From positions 62,001 through 126,000 of the forward strand of contig JADDOH010002329.1 in NCBI GenBank assembly GCA_016648135.1: a stretch of 64,000 nucleotides of DNA. The letters are read 5' to 3'. Shown here one piece after another: positions 1 to 11,859 of this stretch. The notes beneath the pieces are model-generated. The model was given only the letters and a program-made list of their open reading frames with translations. It was not told where the DNA came from and did not search any database. This DNA is from Agrypnia vestita. Its lineage: Eukaryota > Arthropoda > Insecta > Trichoptera > Phryganeidae. Position numbers and translations under genes: made by a program. Position 1 is the stretch's first letter. Each line of letters opens with the position of its first letter.

Positions 1-519
1 AAAAATTATACAGGATATCTATTTATCAAAAAAAAATATGGTTTCCACGCGATACTAATTTTCTTAGATTAACAATTTAAAAGCTGAAAAAGATCGAAAC
101 AGACGCTGTATAGTTTTGACATTGCTTCAGTGACCTAGACTACTTTGCTGGAGGCATAACAACCTTTTGAATTCAATAGATAATTTTGATACCAAATATT
201 AACAGTATCATCGTATGGTATGCATTATATACATTATACGCATTACTAATTATTATTGTTTTTTTTCACTTTTCTTCGTTATAATCACTGAATTTTGAAA
301 AAAAAAAATTAGAAAGAAAAAAAAACTTTCTTACTTATATCATTACTATTTAGGCTTCTATAAATGATACATTCGTTATTTCATTTCGGAATAGCTTTGT
401 TTTTCAGTTGCCATTTCGCAATAAAAAAATTTTCATCGAAAGATGTTTTTTTTTAAAGTTTTTTCCTAAAGCACTGTTGGGTGAAATTTTAATATGAAAT
501 TTAGTAAGAAATACGCGCG
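1..519. other. AT-rich DNA, nothing recognised
   Basis: Long A and T runs with frequent stops in all frames. No repeat family, hairpin or coding signal is recognised here. Confidence 0.5.
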
Positions 520-870
520 CATCATGCGACGAAAGCTTTCACCACATGAAGTTAGCCGTCAAAGAAAGTCAAGTGTACATATTTCATATATGTATTGGCT
601 TCACAATTTCAATTTTTGGACCCAGACTGCGAACGTAGTAAGTGCAGGATGAAACGCGCAAGCGTATGCTATCCCGCTTTGTTCCAAAGCAAGATTTATA
701 ACATAGCACGTGGTTTATTTACATATGCGCGCGAGATTCTAATGTCGCACTAATATATAGTTAAATTTGCAAAGCAAATCGAAAATCCGTCAATTTGACG
801 GGTGTCGTAAATCTAGTGTTAGCTGAGACTGACACCGCGTCGCGTGACGCTCTTTTATTTATAGGTAAAT
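520..870. promoter_or_regulatory. G+C-richer island, candidate regulatory DNA
   Basis: CpG-containing words (ACGCGCGC, GCGCGCGAG, CGCGTCGCGTGACGC) appear in a block that differs from the AT-rich flanks. It holds a 15-bp palindrome, CCGTCAATTTGACGG, at about 787-801 and no open frame of note. Reading it as regulatory DNA is inference from composition and lack of repeat similarity. Confidence 0.3.
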
Positions 871-1440
871 TCTTTCGATTACTACCTAGTCGTTTCGAGA
901 GACTTGTGGAGCATTCCAGACGTTAATAGAGTAACCTCTTTATTACCCTAAACTAGTATTCCATAGGGTTGTTGTCAGCATAACCGAGCGATAAAGATTT
1001 TGATATTCAAAAGGTTTTGACTTTAATTCTATCATCTTATTACAATATGTTACTCATTTATTTGTCGTTGGTCCTGGACAAAATGAAGTATTTCCACTGT
1101 TGAACATCTATGATACATTTTAAAAAAGAGAAGAAAACATTTCTATTTCACCACGCAACGTAAGCGTATCCATTAAAACACTCGACTTTCAGGGTTAACA
1201 ACAGTTGACTCTCAGACTCTAGGCTTTCTGAAAGTACCGATTGAAACAAATCGTAGACTTGAACAGGCGAGGGGGTGAGTATGGGGATGGATAAAATTCA
1301 ATAGTCGTAAATGTACTATGGTTGCGTGCACTAACTTTAAAAATAAGTGCATTGTGCTTGTACTATTTTTATAAGTGGGTAAGATATCGTGGGATACTTG
1401 TGAACAAAGGATATATTAATGTGAAAAATCTTGTGATTAA
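871..1440. other. AT-rich DNA, nothing recognised
   Basis: No reading frame, tandem repeat or family member is recognised in this stretch. Confidence 0.45.
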
Positions 1441-1444
1441 AGTA

Positions 1445-1545
1445 TGTAACGTTAACTAAAAATTAAAATTGGAGGAATAGACTTAATAATAACACAAAAT
1501 AAATATATGGGAATAACTAATTAAGAACTAATGCGAAAACAAATT
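1445..1545 (-). mobile_element. Penelope-like terminal repeat fragment
   Basis: The order ACTAAAAATTAAAATT, a GAATAGAC-type word, then CTAATTAAGAACTAATG matches 44373-44435, part of the hairpin-GAAAC repeat family. The hairpin itself is missing. The assignment depends on that family being Penelope-like, for which 32764-33215 is the evidence. Confidence 0.4.
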
Positions 1546-1666
1546 TAACGGATAAGTATTTGCAAACAGGATTTTATTTTCAGAATATTTTGAGTTTGTT
1601 CAAATCTTTCAGAACAGTGCTGGATTTTTGTCACAGAGATATTATTAATCAATTAATATATATTAC

Positions 1667-1922
1667 AGATATCTCACAGAGACGAAACTGTATTTCTTGT
1701 GGGAAAGTAGGTATAGAAGTCATTTGGGTGTACATAGGACTTATGACCTATCGTATGGTTGGCTTAAGTGATCACTTTACACAATTTGTTACACACTTTA
1801 CACATTGTGTAAAGTAATCACTTAAGCCAACCATACGATAGGTCGTAAGTCCTATGTACACCCAAATGACTTCTATACCTACTTTCCCATAAGGAATACA
1901 GTTTCGTCTCTGTGAGATATCT
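1667..1922. mobile_element. Foldback element, family FB-A, complete palindrome
   Basis: Two arms of about 119 bp, 1667-1785 and 1804-1922, are reverse complements apart from a few indels, separated by about 18 bp. The ends read AGATATCTCACAGAGACGAA and its complement. Single-arm relatives with the same GTCTCACAGAGAC end lie at 8165, 15960, 22396, 35892, 37960, 46683, 48889 and 59462. No coding capacity. The 85-codon frame 1560-1817 crosses the left arm and is incidental. Confidence 0.9.
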
Positions 1923-2984
1923 AGGATTTTATTTTATTATTGATAATTATACTGCCAATGAGATTCTGTTACTAAAAAAAAAATATTTCGTCCCAAACCA
2001 AACCCTTTTTATATTTTTAAACTTATTCTAAAAAAAACATTCAAAAAACGTTTTTTTCTAATAAAGCGCGACATTATTGTCATTGTGACATTTTTAGTTT
2101 GACTATGGTGTATTTAGTTTCATCCTTTCATAATTGTTTCAAAATTAACAAACTCCAATACTTTTTTAAACAAGCCTAATGTATGTATTGGATTTGGGTC
2201 GTGTACTAAGAAATGTACGTTATTCATGTCTATGCATTTTGGTGTCATATATCTGTGGTAAAGATTTACATACCGTTGGGTGGCCTACCAACATTTTCAA
2301 ATTTAATTTCATGATAAGCGCAATGTCATACCATGACAGTTGATATACGCAATCTACCATATCTTTGTAACCGGATCATAAAAATCAACACACCCCATAC
2401 GAATATAATATCCTTACAGTATGACGCAGTTGTGGCATAAATGATAAATGCTTACTCGTGTGTGCAATCCAATATGTAAGTATCTAATTTAAACTTCAAG
2501 ATAAAGACAAAGACAGTGGCGTTGTTTCATTAGTAATTAATAACTAAAGGAAGAAAATTGAGTGAGTATCAAAATAATCTTTTCATAAATATATTCAAAC
2601 ATCGCGTGTGTATGTGTAATGTGTACAGTTCAGTAGGCTAGAAGTAAGGTATTCAAGAATGTTACACATGTTGATTAACAGTTTTAGAGTATATTTTTGT
2701 GGTCAGTTAATAGGTAGATAGAATTTTTTTAAATAAATTTTTTAGCTTTTTACGGATTTCAAAAAATACGTAAAATTTATCGTTTCCTACATTTTTATCG
2801 TTTCTACTCTCTAAACTCTAAACCAATATTCAGTTTTACGTTTTTTTAATTAATGTAACAATAAGCAGTTTCTAATCATGAGACTAATTCCAGAATTATC
2901 AAAATTGAATCCCGAGACAGATATTGGCTAAGAATAAGATTTTCTAGTCATTTTGGGAACTTGGAGACTTGGCTTATCTTAAGA
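1923..2984. other. AT-rich DNA, nothing recognised
   Basis: No coding or repeat signal that I can support. Confidence 0.45.
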
Positions 2985-3050
2985 AAGTATACACTGGAAG
3001 GTGGTCCTTTTAGAAGTCTTCACAATCGATGAGCCTACAAGCGAGGAATT
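2985..3050 (+). pseudogene. Short LINE-A open reading frame scrap
   Basis: The words ACACTGGAAGGTGGTCCTTTT and a following CGATGAGCC correspond to 21710-21765, the C-terminal tail of a LINE (peptide of type TLEGGPF). It is followed by stops. It is too short to say more. Confidence 0.4.
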
Positions 3051-3580
3051 TTTAATTGTGTATTTACAATATGTTAAACGCATAATTTTATAATGTGCTT
3101 TACAAATTGTGAATACACAATTGTAAATTCTCAAATACATGATTTATATCACCCATACACAAGTATTTTTTTTTAAATATTTCATATTGGTTCAAGCATG
3201 TTGTTATCTGATGCATTAATTATTTCATAACTTAGAAAAATTTACATTACATTAACATTACGAAAAAGCTTGTTTTTTCTTTGAAAAGTCTTTGACTGGT
3301 TTCTTTAAACAACGTGCATAATAAACGAGATGACATCCAATTGTTTTCTCAAGTTTATTACTCTTAAATCTAATTTCCAATAGGTAGACGTATTACTTGA
3401 GGATGTTATTCTGTTTGTTCACGTTTCGCATAAAATATTGTAAAATCAATAAGCTCAATGTTAAAAAGTAATATACTGCATTGATGGAGTTACGTATCAA
3501 TAAATAATACCTGACAGAAAATTATATGTCTGTCCTAATAACTTAACCACGATAGAAAACAAGTGAGCGATAAAGTTTCT
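3051..3580. other. AT-rich DNA, nothing recognised
   Basis: No reading frame or repeat is recognised. Confidence 0.45.
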
Positions 3581-3589
3581 GAATGTTTT

Positions 3590-3960
3590 GTACGTTTGCA
3601 GTATCGATTCGCGGTGGAATGATTCATCAGGGCGAGCGCGGACCTTTGCAGGGTTTTGCAGTTGCAGAATTCAGGATACTTGCAGGATTCGATTCGGTCC
3701 TTGCGGGCAGCTGGCCATTAGCTCGTGCAGAGGCCCGCGAGGGTGGCGCCGCTCCCCCGAAAGCCTGTATTTCATTATCTGGACCGAAGGGAGCAGGGTG
3801 GACTCGCCGGCGGGGAGGGACCATGACACCTCACCCTCGATCACCCATCAGATCGCGTAGCTTATGCGTGGTTGTGTATAAATTTATGACACTAAAGATA
3901 ACGTACTGGAATGGCCATTTGCATACTGTTTCATAACGGCCACGTTCGACGTTCCGTGCA
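3590..3960. promoter_or_regulatory. GC/CpG-rich island, candidate regulatory DNA
   Basis: About 370 bp with many CpGs (GGCGAGCGCGG, GCCCGCGAGGG, CGCCGGCGGGG) inside AT-rich DNA. TTGCAG recurs several times near 3645-3690. Overlapping frames of 117, 90 and 65 codons on both strands are expected where GC content lowers stop frequency, and none resembles a known protein. It is not similar to any repeat in the window. Promoter, enhancer or conserved non-coding roles are inference. Confidence 0.4.
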
Positions 3961-4224
3961 CGTTGTCAAATATTCATTTGTTAACGTATCGTTTAAATTT
4001 CTATTTATTTGTTAATGGGTACATAAAAATCAGAAAATGTAAAATATTTCTTCTTGTTTTTTAAGAAAACAGTTTAACTCAGTTTAGACTATAGCGCAAA
4101 ATATTTTGAGAAGTAATTAAAATCACACACTTGAAATTTGAAGGGCGAGAAAATCAAAATTGATAAAAATAGTTCAATTTTTGGGTTCATTTTCCTATGA
4201 GGTCTTAATACATCTTATTTTCTC

Positions 4225-4295
4225 AAGTCTGTGTGTTTTTATGACGTTTCTTCTTCTTCTATAGCAATTGGGCCTCATGACACAGACAAAAGTGT
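4225..4295 (+). mobile_element. SINE-1 body fragment
   Basis: The stretch ending CAATTGGGCCTCATG matches the body of the SINE copy at 50040-50073 (CAGTAATTGGGCCTCATGG). The tRNA-like head is absent. Confidence 0.45.
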
Positions 4296-4299
4296 TCCC

Positions 4300-4650
4300 C
4301 ATTTTGTTTATGGAATATAATACAAACTGAAACGTATTGTAATTTACTGTATATTAACGTGCGATAGAGAGCACGTTCTAAAGTAATAATAGGATATTAT
4401 ACAACTTTGTGGTTATTAGTAACAGACCAAGAAAGCATGTTTTGAGAAGCATCACGTCCAATTTCAAACCAGCTCCGACACTCTTCACAAAGCGAACCGT
4501 CTATGATAATGCTCTTATCTGGTAATGTAGTAGATTTGATAAGTGTATTTTATCCAAATATTTTTCTTTAGTTAGAAAAGTGGAAAAGTTTGAAAATACA
4601 TATTAATTTGTATAATTAACAAGAATATATTTTGTTTACACCACTAATAA
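4300..4650. other. AT-rich DNA, nothing recognised
   Basis: No supported feature. Confidence 0.4.
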
Positions 4651-4654
4651 AAAT

Positions 4655-4835
4655 GCCAACATGTTTTGGGGCTGATGGTCCCTTAATCAGAATACAACGT
4701 ATACTTAAAATTTTAAAATCGAAGTACAGATATTGAACAAATAAAAAATAAATATATGAGAGATGACGAATAATGTAGATAGGGATAAATATAAGGGAGA
4801 GGAATGAATAGTAATATAAGACAAATTTAAAACAC
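4655..4835 (-). mobile_element. Penelope-like terminal repeat with degenerate hammerhead-like motif
   Basis: On the minus strand the order is GTATACGTTGTATT, CTGATTA, a hairpin (GGG...CCC), AAAACATGTTGG. This is the same order as at 19924 and 33172. The CTGANGA box has one change (CTGATTA) and stem I does not pair, so the copy is decayed. The AT-rich tail to about 4835 resembles 13990-14160. Confidence 0.55.
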
Positions 4836-4839
4836 AACT

Positions 4840-6030
4840 ATTTGCAAAAATAACTTATTGAAGAAAAATAATTTTTTTTATTAAGCAACAAATTTACTGT
4901 GTATGTCAAAAGAATTATCACGGAATTTTTGTATGATAATATCTCCTTAAAATAATAAACATATCAAAGCTACAATCACAAAAGCTATTGAAACATTCAT
5001 TGTAAATAACATTGTAAAATTGCGTTTTACAATGATTTTGAATGAAAAATTTTCTAAGGAATCGAAAATGTACTGACTACTGACGTTTGAAATTAACGAT
5101 TTTTTCCCTTTTAATAAATAATCTAAAGAAAATAAACAGAATCTCCCTTATGCACAATTTGCATCATGGGTATAAGAAAAATCATTATTAATCTCAAGGG
5201 TATAAATTTTAATTTCTTTATATATTTGTACCTTATCAAATGTATTATCTTATATTTCCAATTAAATAAGTATCGTGATTTTTAAGAATGCAAGAAGTCT
5301 TCTATCTTCTTCTTTTATGTATGTAAATTGAGGATTGAAAAATCAATGGTAGGTTTTTTAGTAGACCCACAGGGGAAGTTATCTAATAAAAAATAAACGA
5401 TTTATTTAATCTGTTAAGATTCTTTGTTGAACGAGAGTGAATTGGCTGTGAGTAATAGTATTAAATATAGGTATTATTCATTATTTTATAAAAATCTCAA
5501 ACCCTTATCATTAATTAAAAGACTTTAATAAAATTGCCATTATTTTTCACACGATCGTACCACCATGACAGATAGTATTTTTTTTGTTTTTTTAGAAATA
5601 AAAATGATATAAAATTATTTTATTCATTGTATTATGTAACCCGCTCTTCAAACATTGTTTCCTGATACATATGAAACAGGTAACTTCCGAAAATATATAA
5701 ATTATAGATTCTATTTTTACTAAATCTCATCTCAAATTACAGAAAAACAACTCTTTATTCTTCTTTCAAATACTTAATTCACTTTGAAGGTATATGATGT
5801 TTGTAAAAACGCAAAAATAAGTTTAGTGGTAACTGTCTATTTGGTTTCGATAAAAAATTAACCGTCATAATAAGATGATAATTTTTATTAACTTTTTTGT
5901 GCAATTTTTGCATGTTAAACGATTTGATTAGACCTTTAGTAGGAACGCGCTTAAAAGTATTGTGCATTTTTTTCCACGTTTTTTGTTGCGCGAAAGCTTT
6001 GTTCAAAATATTCCAATTCAACGTGGTTTT
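4840..6030. other. AT-rich DNA, nothing recognised
   Basis: Homopolymer-rich sequence with only short frames. No repeat match was noticed. Confidence 0.45.
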
Positions 6031-6038
6031 TATTCAAT

Positions 6039-6056
6039 AAATGCGCGCACTTATTG
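6039..6056. repeat. 18-bp word repeated exactly at 7222-7239
   Basis: AAATGCGCGCACTTATTG occurs here and again about 1.18 kb downstream. A short CpG-rich tract (GGGCGTCGCGTCGCGTCGG) follows at about 6088-6107. An 18-bp identity of mixed composition is unlikely by chance at this spacing, but its meaning is unknown. Confidence 0.5.
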
Positions 6057-6224
6057 AACAAGTTGTCATGCTTATTGCCTATATCGCCGGGCGTCGCGTC
6101 GCGTCGGTCGCATTGAAAGCAATATTTCAGGGATGGCAAACACAAAAATGATCACTTACCACCGATTGCCACGAAATATTAAAATTGGAATTTCTAAAAA
6201 ATATTCGATATATTTTTAATGCTA

Positions 6225-6352
6225 CAGCGGGAATGAGACAAATTAATACACAAGCGAAGCCACACCACAAAAACAGCCAGGCTTGAAAAATTTCAAAGAT
6301 AGATTGAATCCTCACCGGAAATCGAACCTGGTACGACATGCTCACTGGACTA
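6225..6352 (-). mobile_element. SINE-1, tRNA-derived, minus strand
   Basis: On the minus strand an A-box-like stretch (GTCCAGTGAGCATG) is followed by a B box at about 6317-6328 (GGTTCGATTTCC). The downstream body (TTCGCTTGTGTATTAATTTG) matches the body of the SINE at 48766 (TTCGCTTGTGTAATTGGTCC). An RNA polymerase III head with a conserved body supports a SINE over a real tRNA gene, because a full cloverleaf cannot be drawn. Confidence 0.6.
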
Positions 6353-8160
6353 CAAGGGATTTAAAAATTAACTGGTTCGGATGTCATCATTGGATCTACA
6401 AACTTTTGGTGTGTCTTGACCTCATAAATAATTTTCCATCACTGATCTCCATCGCATGCCACCTCTTTCAAGTTTTGGATTAGATTTTTTTAATAGATTT
6501 TTCACTAAGAGAATGCATACCTTAGATAATCTAAGGTGCGAATTTTACTCACAACTCTGGGTTTTCGCAGTCTCTCAGAGATTCCCGTTTTACGTCTCAC
6601 TTCACGCTTGTTGTGGGTCAGATGTTAAATGCCAGTCCACTGATCATTTAGATTTCGTTCGTTAGCTAAGCGATTTTGAATCTTGTCAAGATCACTGTTC
6701 AACTGAATGAACGTTTAAAATTTAATACCTAAGTTTTCAAAATAAATATTTGTATATAATATCTGCAGGTATTTACGATTTAAGTTTGTGCGCACCTGTC
6801 GGGCCTCGCTGTCAAATCGAAAATCGTGTACGCGGGTTTGAGTCTTTTTCGCTTTCTATCAATCACACGTGTACATGGTATTGAAAAACATGTCAACTAA
6901 ATCTCTGAGATATCTAATTGTGTCTCATTTCGTGTGCACAACACATTGTAGTTGCATCTTAGCTTTGGCCTTCCTAAGCTCCTACTTCCAGTCGACCTAG
7001 TTGTTCAGTAGTGGCTTCAATGATACCAAGTCTTTATACTTCAATAAACATTGAGATGCCTATTTCATACCAAGTTAAAATAATAACTGAAAAAAAAAAT
7101 GCTTCACTCCTAATATTCGATAGTCTCCTTCTAAGCTGCTGCCTTATGTTATTGGACCTTCTAGGTGGTGGGTGCACCCGTATTACACCCGTTTGGGGTC
7201 TCCTCGATTTCTTCATCCAGCAAATGCGCGCACTTATTGTGTGTGGCTGAGCGCACTGTCATTTCGACTCGAACATTGATTCTCATCAATCATTTGATGG
7301 CTTAAAGAAATGTTCTCAGAGCAGGCATACGAAAAAATGTTATGCCTACTCTATTGAACTTGTAATCAATGTCATCGGTGATAGAATGGATCGGCAAAAC
7401 GCTTTACATCTTTGTATTTACAATCAGGATACTTTGCCGGGAGAATCCTATATTAGAGTAACAGGTCATAAGATAATTTCGGGACAAATTTTAGTTTTGA
7501 AGTTGTGGGATACTTGATTTAAATATTCCTTTTGAGCTACGCAAGTAAAGGCTCCAGTACACAGTTTCACATGTTTATTAATACTTGCATTACTCAAGTA
7601 CATAGTACAAGAAACTTTCGATCAAATCTCAGAGATTAATGCGAATTAAGGTCTACTGTCTGTACTCGTACATGACTGACTACCACGATGGCGCAACGAG
7701 TTTAGAAGAGTTGCAACAGATTTATATGAAAGGCTAGCGACAATAACTCCAGAGACGCCTGTATCCTGTAGTATAGACACAAAGACTCAAGATGCATATA
7801 TTAATATATAAGTACATATAATACATACCTACAAACAAACGAGTTTTACATTAATTTTGAGTATGATCAAATGTTTGGGAACACAATTACTGAATTTAAT
7901 CCCATTGTGAATATAAGTTGATTTTAAAGTAGGCTGAATAATTTTCAGGCGTATTCTAGTGTATATGTCTAAAATTTGGACAAATGTTATATATACTTAA
8001 AAAAAGAACATTTCTCTATATCCCATTTCATGGAAATGGCAAATTTAAGATGGTGATAACCTAGTTGTATTGAACAGAGTAAGCGAGGCACAAAAATACC
8101 GTATATACAAGTATCCGATTTGATAGATGTGGTGGTCGATCATGGGTGGAAATGGTGAGC
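6353..8160. other. Mostly unrecognised DNA with two CpG-rich patches
   Basis: Patches with CpGs at about 6785-6850 and 7150-7270 break an otherwise ordinary AT-rich stretch. The second contains the repeated word AAATGCGCGCACTTATTG at 7222-7239. Frames of 60-79 codons here have no recognisable content. Confidence 0.35.
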
Positions 8161-8164
8161 GTTA

Positions 8165-8280
8165 CTTTGTGGAAAGTAATCACTTAAGTGATGACAGTCC
8201 ATAAGCCCTGTAAATACCCAAAGAATTCCATACTTTTTCATATAAATACACGGCTTTGTCTCTATGAGGCATCTATAATT
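8165..8280 (-). mobile_element. FB-A element, single arm
   Basis: It runs AAAGTAATCACTTAAG, then CCATAAGCCCTGTAAATACCC, TTTCATATAAATAC and TTTGTCTCTATGAGGC. This is the order of the right arm of the 1667-1922 palindrome. The left arm is missing. Confidence 0.65.
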
Positions 8281-8289
8281 TATCAATAA

Positions 8290-10070
8290 CTTAAAGTCTT
8301 ACTGGCCCGCGCATGTAATAATTACACAATTAAAAAAATTTATATCTACGGTTGACTCTGTTGCAACCCTTATTTCAATCTCTATCAAACGCTTGTCCAA
8401 GGTGATATGACTGGAGCGCATGACGCGTTATCGACACCAATGCTATACCTGTACTTAAATTACACCCGATTTATGTAACAAAAATACGCAATCTCACGTT
8501 TGTTAAATATAAGTTAATTCTATCATGTTTTCCAAATGAATCTATGTAAAATTGTTATTTCGTTAATAATAATTCAATCATTATTTTAGCTAACCAAGAG
8601 TTAGCTAATCATAATACAAGAATTGAAATATTAAATAGCTTAAAATGTAATAGATGATTTGTTTTAATTCCACCATCATTATAAATCATCATTATGATTT
8701 TGAAGCTTTAGGACAAGGTATCATTAGTTTTTGGTCATGGAATCAACATAAGCATCTTTGTTCGGTAATTGAAAAACAATTATTAGACACAAATTAGATC
8801 AATAAAATCAAAGATGTAGGTACAAAAATGTATATTCCATCAATAAATATTCTAACCCAGATTCTATTGCAAAAGAACTATTTAAATTTTACGAATTTAG
8901 GCATTAAATTATGTTTGATCCTTGTAAGTGATTATTAATTCCCAATCTGTAATTGTAATTTCACAATATAATTTATTTTAATTAAAATGTGTTGATACTT
9001 ATAACCTTAACTATATGGTATGCTTACAAATTAAGCGTTAAATGATATTTGAAATACTTTGTATAATTTAATTTTGTTTTTAAATAATAGCACACGACGC
9101 CTTAGATAAGTTGATTTTAAAAGCGCCACCCATAAAATGGCTCCAGTGGCTGCAATCTTTCTAGGTCAATTCTATTTGCTTTGTTATTTGCGCTTGAAAA
9201 TAAAAAAATATGCTGTGTTAATAAATGCATTTGTGCGCTAAGAGTTTACAAAAGGTGGCTTGTATACACAAAGCTTCGAAAGCTAGGTGTACCATTCGAG
9301 AACTACTTTAAATCTAAACTTCGATTATCATATATTAAAAAGTAATTGTAACCTCTCAAAACTGTAGGAGAACAGTGAAATAAAAAAATTAAAATGATTG
9401 TTAATTTTGATTTATTAAAAACTTTTTATGATTTTTTTAGTTTTTATATACTTGGAGTATCTTATCATCTACTGGTTTTGATACCACTGTATCTATGGCA
9501 CTAAATTTTAATGTTGAAATAAAGGAATATTTAAGATGTCTCAGTAATATAAATAATTTCTCGGAATTCGTAAACCATTTTTAGAGAGAGGCCACACATT
9601 TAAAAAAGAGAAGGGTATTAAGATTCGTCTTATAAATAATAGAGGCCTTAGATTGGATAATTGAGAAATATTAAAAATCAAGAAACTCTTGAACATAAAA
9701 GCCAATCTAAATTTAGTTAAATTTTACAAATACTTCGATATATTCCCCGTTCTTGTCAATCTCTCGCACCTACACCACAACTATAGGCACGCTCCCGTTC
9801 AAAATAAAGTTTAATAATTATAATAATTAGTATGCGTTCGTCCTAACAGATTTACAGTGGTATCGAAACCGGTAATTTTTAGTTTGCTTTTTACTAAGTT
9901 TTTAGTTGATTCATATTAATAATTACGTCTACAAATTTAACGCTATAAATATCCAAAATATATGAAAATGATGTTTGTGTAATTAAGGTTTTTAAACATA
10001 TTCAAAGCACATTAAATATCAAAATAATCGTTTCGTTTAGAAAACGTATGCAAATGAAATTAGGCACTGT
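8290..10070. other. AT-rich DNA, one mixed-composition patch
   Basis: No coding signal. A less AT-rich patch at about 9085-9290 contains CCCATAAAATGGCTCC. No repeat partner was recognised. Confidence 0.35.
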
Positions 10071-10150
10071 TGTGGGTCACTGTAGCTTAATCCATAAAAC
10101 TCTCCTCTACTCGTAACATAAAATGCCGGGTTCGAGTCTCGGCGATGGTT
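10070..10150 (+). mobile_element. tRNA-like sequence, probable SINE head
   Basis: A B-box-like GGGTTCGAGTCTC at 10128-10140 lies in a GCCGGG...CCCGGC-type arm (TGCCGGGTTCGAGTCTCGGCG), and a weak A-box-like TGTAGCTTAATCC lies about 45 bp upstream. No acceptor stem pairs across the whole segment, so a functional tRNA gene is unlikely. A degenerate SINE or tRNA fragment fits better. Confidence 0.4.
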
Positions 10151-10458
10151 ATATTTTTTCGATAGGTAGATATTTCCTGTGACAGACGCACTTAACGACC
10201 ATCTTGTTTATCGACCGTTATCATATGCCTGCGCCCATTGTATGAGATCCATCAAATCTCTCGTTACTTCAGAAGGAAAGAAACACTTAATGTTTAAGAC
10301 GTGTCGCGTCGTCTACCTCTAGCGTCATGTGAGCGGCCGTCGAGCTGTAGATGACGTTAGGAAGCACCCAACATTCCTATCTTAATTTATATTGCGCATT
10401 ATCTATTTTCAGTTAGTATGTTCATTGCGTCGATCGATCGCACACCACGCACATTTAT
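10150..10458. other. Mixed-composition DNA, unassigned
   Basis: Contains a CpG-bearing patch at about 10300-10370 (GTGTCGCGTCGTC, GAGCGGCCGTCGAGC). No frame or repeat partner was recognised. Confidence 0.3.
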
Positions 10459-10683
10459 AGAACATTACATGTTTCTTCTAGTTTGGGTCTTCTGGGGTAT
10501 TATGCCGTGTTATTACGACCTTTCTGGACGACATTTCGTATCCCATTGCAGGGTCCATCATCAGGGCTGATGCCATGATGTGATAACATCAGCCCAGATC
10601 GTAATAACACGGCATTATACCCCAGAAGATCCAAACCAGAAGATTCTGATTGGCCGTGAAAACCTAAGAACATTACATGTTTC
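10459..10683. mobile_element. 191-bp foldback flanked by 17-bp direct repeats
   Basis: Outer arms 10481-10518 and 10599-10636 are 38-bp reverse complements with one mismatch. An inner hairpin (GGGCTGATG...CATCAGCCC) sits in the loop. The whole is bounded by direct repeats AGAACATTACATGTTTC at 10459-10475 and 10667-10683, consistent with a target-site duplication. One caution: GGCCATGCAAACCTAAGAACATT at 18132-18154 resembles the right end and runs into the putative duplication, so part of the direct repeat may belong to the element. Confidence 0.75.
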
Positions 10684-10689
10684 ATTAAA

Positions 10690-11855
10690 ATAAAATTAAA
10701 GTGTATCATTTTACCCGAAGAAAGCGGTAAAAAGGCGATAAATCTTAACGATGCTGGAAAGAAAGTGAAGGCACGTATTTGACAAAGGGAGATATTCTTT
10801 TACCTAACAATTCGTTTAACGACCAGGTCGGTGGAACGAACCTGGCCGCTAAGTGAGAGCTAGCGATTAACGTTATTAATCTAAAATTGTTTTAATTATG
10901 TACCTAGAAGAATTGTAGGTACACCTTATAGCTACTACGATAAAACCAAAGCTTAAAAACGTAATTGCATTAAAGTGAAATTGTGATCCAACTAGGCAGC
11001 CCTCTATATACAAGGATGGCTAGTCCTTCACGCGTGGGCGAAGTTGCCGAAACGTCATTTATTTTGCTCTTCATTTCCTTTTGCATTCAATTTGATTTTT
11101 CAGGACTAGCATCAGGTTACGTAATCTTAAAATAATTCTTTAATACCACGTGTATACAAAATGTAACTGTTCAAAAAAAATTATTACTTGAGAAACAAGT
11201 TTCCAATTTCTTTTGCGAAAATTTAATGTATTTTTGCAAAGATATACAAAAAATCTATATATCGAAAATATGTTTGGTTACTATGCAGGTACGAGCCTGG
11301 AATTTTTACTTTCCTGAGAACGAATTTCGCCGCAGTAACTATCTACGATTACGAAAAATTTAAGACACCTAGTATTGTATAAATGATATATCTATTATTC
11401 CATTTTTAAATAGTTTTATATAGTAAATCTAACAATTTTGAATTAAAACAGGAATATCATAGATACAATAATAATTTTTAATGAAAGCACAATACCTATA
11501 TTGTTGCATTAATAAAACGTGATTCAATGATATTAAAAAAATGGAAACGATCAGACAGAAATACATAAAAAATATATCTATTGAAAAAATTTTCTCTCCG
11601 GCAGAAAATTCCATCACTATACAATGTGTTTCGAATATTTTTTTTTTAAAATTGTTCATCGATTTCAAATCTAAGTAAAAAAACTGATAAAATTATACAA
11701 ACGGTGAAATTTATATGTTTTATTTGAGTATTTTTATAACTAAAAGTATGCAGCCTTGTTGGTTGGAACCCTCCGCCACCAACATTCACACAAACAATCA
11801 CCAATTCAAACATAATATATTACGAACTCTCACATCCAAAGGCTGGAAACACTTA
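10690..11855. other. Mostly AT-rich DNA
   Basis: Mixed-composition patches at about 10800-10870 (CCAGGTCGGTGGAACGAACC) and 10990-11080 are the only breaks. No frame is convincing. Confidence 0.35.
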
Positions 11856-11859
11856 GCTT

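Noticed and set aside
3583..3936. 117-codon frame over the GC-rich island
   Set aside because: Overlapping frames on both strands are equally open, which is what GC-rich composition produces. No known domain.
10070..10150. Possible tRNA gene
   Set aside because: The T-arm-like stem is present, but acceptor and anticodon stems cannot be drawn. More likely a SINE head or tRNA fragment.
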